From Calothrix sp. PCC 6303 (GTDB lineage: Bacteria; Cyanobacteriota; Cyanobacteriia; Cyanobacteriales; Nostocaceae), in assembly GCF_000317435.1 (NCBI RefSeq), contig NC_019752.1, forward strand, positions 1-55,337: a DNA stretch of 55,337 nt. The letters are read 5' to 3'. The stretch's first letter is position 1. Every line of letters starts with the position of its first letter. Position numbers and translations under genes: made by a program. Shown one piece after another: positions 49,401 to 55,337 of the stretch. The notes under the pieces were generated by a model. The model worked only from the letters and a program-made list of their open reading frames with translations, was not told where the DNA came from and made no database searches.

Positions 49401-52152
49401 CACTACCACCAGGACAAATTCCGTATAAAAGTAAGGCATCACGAATTGTTCGCCGCAGATTTAATAGAGGAATACGTTCGGGATACCGTTGAATTAAATC
49501 AAGCCATTGGTTGCGGACTTGTTGATTACTTGCAGGTAAATCCATTACCCAGAAAAGCGCTTCGTTAACCAATGTCGGATTTTCATTAACAAATTGGTCG
49601 CGTCGTATTTGGTTTAAATTTTGTTCTTGTGGTGTTTGTAGTGCAGCGACAACTGCATGAAGTTTTGGATTTTCTCTTTGCAATTTTAGTAAACTACCTG
49701 TGTTACTAGCACAAGTAAGTCTTAAGAAGGCTTCTAGATTTTCCCAATACCCTTGAAACGATTCAATCAGCAAACGCCGCACCATGTCACGGTAATGGTC
49801 ACGTTCCATCCCTGCTGCCAATTTCGCAGCATCCTGCCGACTATCGGAAAATATGACTAGTTTGCGTGACGATCGACTTGTTGGTGTAGCAGGTGCAGGC
49901 ATTTCTCTAAGTAACCCACTCGCCAGCACTTGGCAGGCTTTTTGAAAACCCGTGCGGTGAATACGCAGCGGCGTAGGGAACTGGTCGCGTTTGCTGTAGT
50001 CAGAATCACATCGGGGACATTTTGTCGGTAAAGCACGTTGTTCATCTGCGCTGCTACCTTCAACTTTGTACACCCATCCTGGTACTTCATCTGCGTTTGG
50101 TGGAGCCACACCTTCTAAAAGTAAGCCTGTTGCCTTGTTTAATTTTGCTTGCACCCACTTACGTTTTATCCCATCAAGTGTCCACTCTAAGTCTTGTGGT
50201 TTGGTATTCCAAGCTGGTGTGTCGTGGGGTAATGCCCAAAATAAACGGTAGTTTCCGTAACGTTGATTGAGAACTATCAGGTCGGGAATACCTTCAAGTT
50301 CGGGTTGATCTGGTGTCAAAATTTCTACACTTTTCGTGCCAAGTTTACGGGTTGTTTTGTAGCCTCCAAGAAAAACTTCACCGCATACCTCGCACACCAC
50401 TAAATCAAGGACGCGGGAACCACAGGAGCAGGTTAAGCTATGGGTAGCGTGGATAGCACCAATGGTTGGACGGTTTGTGTTCTGCCTTGCGGTTTGGTTA
50501 ACTGAGTGGTCGGTACAGTCAGGATTGCTACACGCCCACAAGCTTTGCAAGTTATGGAAGAATAAATGTCCCCTTACTGGTAGCGGAGAACGTCCATTTT
50601 TCTGCTTAGACATTCCCAATGCTAAAAGTACCCCCCGCATGGCATCAGATACAAAGCTGCTACCTTTAGCACCGGGGAATAACTGATGATCTAAAGCTTG
50701 GACATTTGTTGCACGCACGCTACCATTAACCACTTGACATGCATCCCGTAATGCGTCATCGGCACCAATTTGGGCTAAGGCTTCACCGAGTTGTTCTTCC
50801 TCTGAAATTCCTGTTACTGGAGTGATTAACTGCTTTGCCAAATTAGACATTGCACTTTTAGATAAGTTAATATCCGGAGGAGCCATTGGTTTAAATAGAT
50901 CTGCTTGCACAGAATTCGCAAACTGGGCGAATGCCTTTTGATGGGAGATAAGTTGAGATTTTGCTCCAGGAGTAGGTGGTATTTGCTGTCCGGTGATAAA
51001 CGTAAAATTATTACGCCCAAAAAACTCCTGCAAAAAGTCCATTCCCTGGCGATTTTGTTCGAGACTCGCAGTTGTTGTTAATATCCGCAGTTGAGATGAG
51101 TTAGGCGTTAGTCCCAAACGGGAATATAGCAAGCGTAAAATATAGGCTATCTCTGTCCCTGGTGTACCGCGATAGCTGTGAAGTTCGTCGATAATTAGGA
51201 AAAACTGGTTTTCAGAGTCACTTGCAAGCCAATCCTGCGTTGCAGCGAAAATATTATCCTCGATATTCCGCATCATCATGATGTTTAGCATCGAGTAGTT
51301 AGTAATTAATATATCCGGTGGACATTCTTGCATGTCCCAACGCGATCGCATTTCACCACCATCGACGCGCGGGAAGTAATAATTTAATTCAGGGTCGTTT
51401 AATTTTTGAATTTCTGTCCATTGTTTTTCCCGTTCTATCAATTCCTGTCGTAATCGTTGAACGCTATCTTGCTTTTCTTCCCCGGAAACTGCTGTTTGTC
51501 CTGTGTAACGTCCAAATGTAATTCGATTACCACCCCGTGAAGTATCCAACCATTGATGAACTTGCGGTGTATCGAGTCCTTTACGCAGCCGTCGTAATTG
51601 GTCTTCAACTAAGGCATTGAGCGGGTATAGAATTAACGCCCGCACGGCTTTTGGTCGAGGCGTGTGTGCCCACTGCGATACTCGGTTGCCATTACCATTC
51701 CACCAGTGTTGTTGGGCTGGTGTTTGCGGACAAGTAGCCCACTTGGAGGATTCTTTGGCTAACTGTGCCAATAGCGGTAATAAAAAACACTCCGTTTTAC
51801 CCGAACCTGTGCCCGTGGTAACAACAATATCCTTTTGGTTTACTAGTAGCTCATGTAAACTTTCCCATTGGTGTTGGTAAAGCGGGATACCTGGGTCAAA
51901 AATCATTTGTCCCAAATTTGCCAAATCACCATATTCAGGAGGTAACTTAGTCACAGCAGTAGGTAAATCCATCCCTGATGAGGGATAGGTGGGAACTGGC
52001 TCCACTAAGGGTGGCTGACTCAAAATACCTGGTTGTTCGAGAATGCGATCGCGTTCATCAGCTAACGTACGATAACGTAGCGGAAATGCACTTTTTATAT
52101 ATTGCTGATAAATACGCTTAAGTCTTTGATATGCCCCAACCAAGTCATGCAT
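46471..52152 (-). CDS. Giant DEAD/DEAH helicase with DUF1998-type C terminus (DruE/DrmB-like defence helicase)
   Basis: A 1893-aa SF2 helicase starting at ATG 52152, overlapping the upstream gene by 8 bp. The N-terminal helicase lobe has TTGTGSGKTE near 110 and LIIDELHSYRG near 315. Zinc-like clusters follow (CSCGSRVLDLVVCEVCGEVF near 580-600 and CPRCDSDYSK near 715). Then SRKLVIFSDSRQDAAKLA, a CPQC...CPEC cluster, and the second lobe with TTTMEAGVDIGS and YQQRVGRAGRRG near 1220. The C terminus carries CGNC...CPVC and CDTSCNLCLRDYQNL near 1750, the DUF1998 pattern. Proteins of this size and layout include DruE of Druantia and fused DrmA/DrmB-like DISARM helicases. Assignment to either system is not possible from this window. 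Confidence 0.85.
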   Translation of the reverse strand: MHDLVGAYQRLKRIYQQYIKSAFPLRYRTLADERDRILEQPGILSQPPLVEPVPTYPSSGMDLPTAVTKLPPEYGDLANLGQMIFDPGIPLYQHQWESLHELLVNQKDIVVTTGTGSGKTECFLLPLLAQLAKESSKWATCPQTPAQQHWWNGNGNRVSQWAHTPRPKAVRALILYPLNALVEDQLRRLRKGLDTPQVHQWLDTSRGGNRITFGRYTGQTAVSGEEKQDSVQRLRQELIEREKQWTEIQKLNDPELNYYFPRVDGGEMRSRWDMQECPPDILITNYSMLNIMMMRNIEDNIFAATQDWLASDSENQFFLIIDELHSYRGTPGTEIAYILRLLYSRLGLTPNSSQLRILTTTASLEQNRQGMDFLQEFFGRNNFTFITGQQIPPTPGAKSQLISHQKAFAQFANSVQADLFKPMAPPDINLSKSAMSNLAKQLITPVTGISEEEQLGEALAQIGADDALRDACQVVNGSVRATNVQALDHQLFPGAKGSSFVSDAMRGVLLALGMSKQKNGRSPLPVRGHLFFHNLQSLWACSNPDCTDHSVNQTARQNTNRPTIGAIHATHSLTCSCGSRVLDLVVCEVCGEVFLGGYKTTRKLGTKSVEILTPDQPELEGIPDLIVLNQRYGNYRLFWALPHDTPAWNTKPQDLEWTLDGIKRKWVQAKLNKATGLLLEGVAPPNADEVPGWVYKVEGSSADEQRALPTKCPRCDSDYSKRDQFPTPLRIHRTGFQKACQVLASGLLREMPAPATPTSRSSRKLVIFSDSRQDAAKLAAGMERDHYRDMVRRLLIESFQGYWENLEAFLRLTCASNTGSLLKLQRENPKLHAVVAALQTPQEQNLNQIRRDQFVNENPTLVNEALFWVMDLPASNQQVRNQWLDLIQRYPERIPLLNLRRTIRDALLLYGICPGGSDFRALNYSIGQSKSQQWQPWYKCYDWTGSLVTQIVNATTQQTNHISRLEDMLTDELMYALFQHIARTLEGLGKGWVSYQPQGTPSQKLIEASEAIIRQLGIRKLHRYSRYLPPGTDTLQAYLQRYITRTGLAIKEVEQQLIQSKVAIPSAKGFVLDPDNLYLVPPPNSINGSRSGYRCPQCNAFFLQPAAGICPECNSDRRFDNPKIPSIQLVPGQPTSDFDYYTYLSEESGSPFRMNAEELTGQTDKAERMKRQRWFQDIFIEKENPRVQGIDLLSVTTTMEAGVDIGSLLAVMMANMPPRRFNYQQRVGRAGRRGAGVSLAVTFCRGRSHDDFYFQRTESITGDPPPPPYVDMTSEPIFKRVLIKEILRQAFPTAKQNLLANGVNFNNKGTDNVHGEFGSVADWTHYKAEITAWLNNQGNQQEILSILNILQQQTQLPKTTNATMLHYLRHQLISDIQNVVNDPTYTQDKLSERLANAGLLPMFGFPTRVRLLYTRWPFQGKQWPPETGVVDRNLDVAIGQFAPNSQTVKDKAVHTAIGVVELHPQGGQVVSQSGFVPALPGDNHALAICGNCQAIIYPYQPNQRITGCQEQKELCPVCHTQELRCLDAREPKGFFTDLQPQDFDGRFEWQPRSTRPSLSVDANVGVPQNILNASVYVFNDDIISINDNGGKGGFDFQQASVFGQSKPGAYAVSPENSNNITTSGNKHRIALLSRRRTDILLVNLEHWPAGIFANPTTVVGRAAWYSFAFWLRVAAASFLDVDALELQAGFRSLEQNGINIGQAFLCDQLENGAGYCNYLAQPHIFQQLIAQADPNISNSIASVWLNPKGHAGNCDTSCNLCLRDYQNLAYHGLLDWRLALDMARLVSNTTSMVDLSSPWGAHFSNPWLSLVQGAVPKTLQRLGYGSPTPFKTLTGYVHQNPKRQAILILRHPLWQNDHPGWIAAVSDAQIQHPGYTVLDANPFMLLRRPGEYV

Positions 52153-53494
52153 AAGTAAATTCCCTGGCACAGATTAGATTTAATTTAGCACTAAGCAAAA
52201 CTAGCATCTCTAGTTCGATATTGGTGTATACTAACCATGAATCTACATAAGTAGGGAGTTTACCAGATGCCAGAACTAATGCACGTTCATAGATTTCTGG
52301 GAATCGTTGTGATGCAAGTATTGCCAATTGTTTGTTGCTTAAATCGTAATTAAATATACATTTATGTTCCATTTGCTGCAATGCGAGGAACCGCAACCCA
52401 TACCAGTCACCTTGCAGCCAGAGGTTACTTTCTCGATCGTGGAACAAAGTGCGAAGTGGTTTATCAGCGCGGATATTCAAGTTATACATCCGATACATTC
52501 CCGACTCGCTAGGGAAATCACAAGCAACAAAATCGTTATTATCGAATCTTTCCCACTCATAACAAGTTGTGACAATACCCTGTAAATCCCTAAGATTCTG
52601 CTTCCATGTATTAATATTGGGTAATATATTGACTAATTTTTTTGATACTTCACCAACATTTATGAGAGAAAACTCAGTACCGATAGTTTTGAGTAAAGCG
52701 CAGATATTAACCGATTGATCAACTTGAATATAAATACAAGGAGGAGCATCTCCTCGTGGTTGGTTAATAGATTTTAAATTTGTATATTTTTGCAGATATT
52801 TGATTAAATTGATACTTCTTTGCCCGCAAATAATAAACTCTTGTAAATCTGAATTGATAGAAATTTGAACCATTGCTGTCGGTGCGATTGACCATCGCTT
52901 TCCATCTGCTGAAACTTCAAGATGCCCCAGTAATTTCAGACGACGTAAAACTCTTTTCGATTCTTTAATTTCTAGTTGATTGCAAGTTTTATCAAATAAT
53001 TCCCAAGTCCCAGAACGAATTGCTGACAACCAGTAAATTAGGTGTTCATGTCGATGGGAAGAAATATCAATATTTTGAGGAGACGAGTTTGTTTGTTGTG
53101 AAACTGTAAAATTAAATGGATGTTCAATAATAATTTTGGGCAGGGGCTGATAGGGAATGGGGTTAGTATAGTCATGAACATCATGAGAGATACCAACCAT
53201 CGACTTTATTTCTTCATATTTAAAGCTATTTAGACCTTTTACTGCTTCCGTTTGAAAAAATGGTAATTTTAATAACTTTGAATCCATAACTTTCTGAGGT
53301 ATTTGCCCTGCTTGGGGGCTTTCAATAGCCAGAAAAAAATAAAAATCACCTCTTGGTTTCACACCCTTTTCCAAGCGCAAAAGAGGTATATATTGGCTAA
53401 GATTTTCTTCATGAATTTTTTGAGTAATCAACTTTATCAGTTCTTGAGGATTTTTCCGATATTTATACCCTCGATACCAGCGAACTTGCACCAT
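52145..53494 (-). CDS. Unrecognised protein of the helicase operon (winged-helix-like centre)
   Basis: A 449-aa protein starting at ATG 53494 (MVQVRWYRGYKY). The N-terminal 110 residues are mixed alpha/beta with GDFYFFLAIESPQAG. Residues about 150-215 (YWLSAIRSGTWELFDKTCNQL...KESKRVLRRLKLLGHLEVSADGKRWSIAP) resemble a winged helix with a beta wing. A beta-rich region with CACDFPSE-like sequence (VACDFPSESGMYRMYNL) and a helical C terminus follow. It overlaps the helicase start by 8 bp and begins 18 bp after the 565-aa gene, so all three are co-transcribed. A DNA-recognition or adaptor role is a guess. Confidence 0.6.
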   Translation of the reverse strand: MVQVRWYRGYKYRKNPQELIKLITQKIHEENLSQYIPLLRLEKGVKPRGDFYFFLAIESPQAGQIPQKVMDSKLLKLPFFQTEAVKGLNSFKYEEIKSMVGISHDVHDYTNPIPYQPLPKIIIEHPFNFTVSQQTNSSPQNIDISSHRHEHLIYWLSAIRSGTWELFDKTCNQLEIKESKRVLRRLKLLGHLEVSADGKRWSIAPTAMVQISINSDLQEFIICGQRSINLIKYLQKYTNLKSINQPRGDAPPCIYIQVDQSVNICALLKTIGTEFSLINVGEVSKKLVNILPNINTWKQNLRDLQGIVTTCYEWERFDNNDFVACDFPSESGMYRMYNLNIRADKPLRTLFHDRESNLWLQGDWYGLRFLALQQMEHKCIFNYDLSNKQLAILASQRFPEIYERALVLASGKLPTYVDSWLVYTNIELEMLVLLSAKLNLICAREFTYA

Positions 53495-53512
53495 GATACA
53501 TTTTGCCTAAAT

Positions 53513-55210
53513 TTAGATAGATTTTGAAAATGGATTAATTATGCTCCCACATATATTATTCCCAGAATCTATAGGCGTAATTTCACAACATTGAGGTTTT
53601 TCTAGAGTCAGACTGATCCAATCAACTATTTTGATAAACCTTTGAGTTGACTCACTCCCACATGTTGCAGTGACAAGATAATCTCCCGGATTAGGAAATT
53701 TTATTTGAATTGGATTATTTATACTTTGCGATTTATCTAGTATGAGGAAATCATCTCTTAAGCTAGTTACTTGTAATTGAACTGTAGGATAAAAGCCAAA
53801 AACTGTAATTTGAGGAGCATGATCTTGTAGCCATGCGTTTTGTTGGGCAACCCGCAACCCACCAGAAAAACTTATAGATAAAGAAATGCTTGGTTGTAAT
53901 GCGTCCTTGAGTGCTTGATTTTGAATAAAGACTCCATCCCATGCTTGCGAGAGAATCATACATTGATGAAGTTCTACCCAGTTGGAATTTTCAAATGGTT
54001 CAACTTTTTCATTCCAGTCAATTAATTTCTCATCTTGCAGGCGTTGAATATCTACTAAAAGTTCTTTTTTACATAGTAGGATAAACTGAGTACCAAGTGA
54101 TGGTTGTCCCCAAGTAGCATAGGTTCCAGCATCTGGATTATCAGGGTCGGGGATTAATATCCAAAAATCCCGTGCAGGTAAAATCAACGATTTAATTTCC
54201 TTTGGCTGAACAATTGGATATTCCTTCCCATTTTTTAAATCACTCGCACCTAGTTGAAAGTCTAAAGGTAAATACCATCCCGGACGATCATTACTTAAAT
54301 AATGACTTTTATCCCCATCTTGTAATTCTAATGTTGCCCATTCTTGTCCCCGCACTTGTTTTGGATAGAGATAGTAACTGACCGAACCCCAAAAAGCGTC
54401 TTCATCACGATATAGTCCCGCAAAAATATGACCATTCCAACTAGATATTCTGTCGTTTAATACATTTGGTCTTCCCTGGGCTTGCCATTGTTGATAAACT
54501 TCATGAATTATGTCAGCGATCGCTCCATAGCGTTCTTTATAATTAGTGAGTAATTCTTTGAGATGCTTCGGTAATCGCTCTGCTTCACGTCTAACTTGGG
54601 AGAATAAATCCATCGCATCCCACTGTGTTTGCCATTGCTTTTCGTTAAACAGCACTAACAGCCTATCTTTATCTGTACGACGTAATAGGGATTGGGTAAT
54701 TGGGTAATTAATATAAGTCATTGACCCACCATTTCCTTGTTGTGCTGAAGGTATAAATCCATTTTCCATCAGCCAACGATTCCATTCTTTCCACAAAGGT
54801 TCTTCAGCTTCAGAACCGGAATTCATCCCTGCTGGACGACCCCAACCTTTTAAATTCAGCATTTCTCGCAATCGCTTGAAGTAATTACGCTCTGAAGTTT
54901 CTTCTTCCTCTGCCATTTGATTGGCAGCTAAAACCATTACTGCTAAAAATGCAATTCCTTTGGGTAATCCATTTACATTATGGCCTCGTAATCTATTGAG
55001 GTTTACTTGCTCATTAATCACAACCTCTGTTTTTACAGCTTGCAGAAAGTTATTTGCCCAACTACCCAAGATATTTTCTTGCTTGAAGAATCTGCAACCA
55101 ATATTTTCGAGTGTTTCCTTGTCCACGCTAAGATAGACTCTTACACCACATGGGAAACCACTGGTAAAGTAAGATATTAGCGCTTTGTTCCAATCGCCGT
55201 AGCTTGCCAT
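53513..55210 (-). CDS. Unrecognised 565-aa protein heading the helicase operon
   Basis: It starts at ATG 55210 (MASYGDWNKALISYFTSG). The N-terminal 120 residues are helical (GSWANNFLQAVKTEVV, GIAFLAVMVLAANQMAEEEE). Near 130-220 a region ending YPITQSLLRRTDKDRLLVLF could be a helical DNA-binding or scaffold domain. Residues about 270-565 are beta-rich with Trp and Tyr (ARDFWILIPDPDNPDAGTYATW, WVELHQCMILSQAWDGVFI), ending in an Ig-like segment. No nuclease, methylase or TIR motif is visible. It lies 18 bp upstream of the 449-aa gene, so it probably forms one functional unit with it and the giant helicase. Confidence 0.6.
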   Translation of the reverse strand: MASYGDWNKALISYFTSGFPCGVRVYLSVDKETLENIGCRFFKQENILGSWANNFLQAVKTEVVINEQVNLNRLRGHNVNGLPKGIAFLAVMVLAANQMAEEEETSERNYFKRLREMLNLKGWGRPAGMNSGSEAEEPLWKEWNRWLMENGFIPSAQQGNGGSMTYINYPITQSLLRRTDKDRLLVLFNEKQWQTQWDAMDLFSQVRREAERLPKHLKELLTNYKERYGAIADIIHEVYQQWQAQGRPNVLNDRISSWNGHIFAGLYRDEDAFWGSVSYYLYPKQVRGQEWATLELQDGDKSHYLSNDRPGWYLPLDFQLGASDLKNGKEYPIVQPKEIKSLILPARDFWILIPDPDNPDAGTYATWGQPSLGTQFILLCKKELLVDIQRLQDEKLIDWNEKVEPFENSNWVELHQCMILSQAWDGVFIQNQALKDALQPSISLSISFSGGLRVAQQNAWLQDHAPQITVFGFYPTVQLQVTSLRDDFLILDKSQSINNPIQIKFPNPGDYLVTATCGSESTQRFIKIVDWISLTLEKPQCCEITPIDSGNNICGSIINPFSKSI

Positions 55211-55275
55211 TTTTGTATCTTGGATAGTGTGCTTAATCTCTGTATGAACTTAGCTTGCCCAAGAAAATGGATATA

Positions 55276-55337
55276 TTAATCACAACTATCGCAATGAAAT
55301 GGTTGACGCATGATTTCGCCATCTATAGTTGCTATAA
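55276..55337 (-). CDS. C-terminal end of a gene running off the window (CxxC protein)
   Basis: At the window edge the minus strand reads IATIDGEIMRQPFHCDSCD to a TAA at 55276-55278. The CDSC motif is a typical half zinc-binding site. The gene would continue beyond the window and lies 65 bp upstream of the 565-aa gene on the same strand, so it may be the preceding member of the operon. Only 19 residues are visible. Confidence 0.4.
   Translation of the reverse strand, partial: IATIDGEIMRQPFHCDSCD

Noticed and set aside
1-55337. tRNA, rRNA or riboswitch genes
   Set aside because: I looked for cloverleaf ends, conserved rRNA words and known leader motifs and saw none I could support.

Overview
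The window reads as a large plasmid, or plasmid-like replicon, of a filamentous (Nostocales-like) cyanobacterium. The octamer GCGATCGC (HIP1, typical of cyanobacteria) recurs across it. It also carries a DUF3854-type cyanobacterial plasmid replication protein, two partition systems, a MobV-type relaxase, an ISKra4-family IS, several toxin-antitoxin units and many cyanobacterial-style hypothetical genes. I saw no rRNA or tRNA gene, ribosomal protein gene or CRISPR array.

Layout. 1-9.2 kb is an accessory and decay zone: a helix-turn-helix/HNH nuclease fusion behind a perfect 36-bp palindrome, a PIN toxin-antitoxin pair, a tyrosine recombinase, an HTH gene split by a complete IS with 9-bp target duplications, a truncated retropepsin-like protease facing a truncated acetyltransferase, an HNH gene, an XRE regulator, a deleted parM remnant and two decayed DUF4351 copies. 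9.7-16 kb is a minus-strand run ending in a membrane-anchored ATPase, with small membrane and coiled-coil proteins and a ParM-like actin plus a ParR-sized partner; 20-bp iteron-like repeats lie inside it. 16.1-19 kb holds an RHH repressor, a GIY-YIG nuclease, a small CTG-start gene and a 625-aa HTH protein. 19-24.5 kb is the probable replication region: long direct repeats followed by a 1448-aa Rep (Toprim plus helicase).

25.1-32.2 kb is a putative secretion/proteolysis locus: a PqqD-like/M50 membrane protease, a PEP-CTERM-like small protein and a giant HExxH protein. 32.3-36.1 kb has an arginyl-tRNA synthetase-like protein without catalytic signatures, parA-parB, and an antitoxin whose toxin is cut to 13 codons. 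parB carries eight in-frame 45-bp repeats, seven of them holding a palindrome (four at full or near-full 20-bp length), which I consider the best candidate for a centromere embedded in its own binding-protein gene. 36.2-46 kb holds an SF1 helicase, a MITE, a long hairpin, a PIN toxin-antitoxin pair, a NACHT-HEAT protein with a small partner sharing its terminal motif, and the MobV-Toprim relaxase. 46.4-55.3 kb is a minus-strand operon of a 1893-aa DUF1998-type helicase with two unrecognised proteins, a likely defence system that may continue beyond the right edge.

In overall logic, Rep plus repeats gives replication, ParAB and ParM give segregation, MobV gives mobilisation by a helper, and toxin-antitoxin pairs, the NACHT pair and the large helicase operon give maintenance and defence. 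All functions are inferred from motifs read by eye; no database search was possible.
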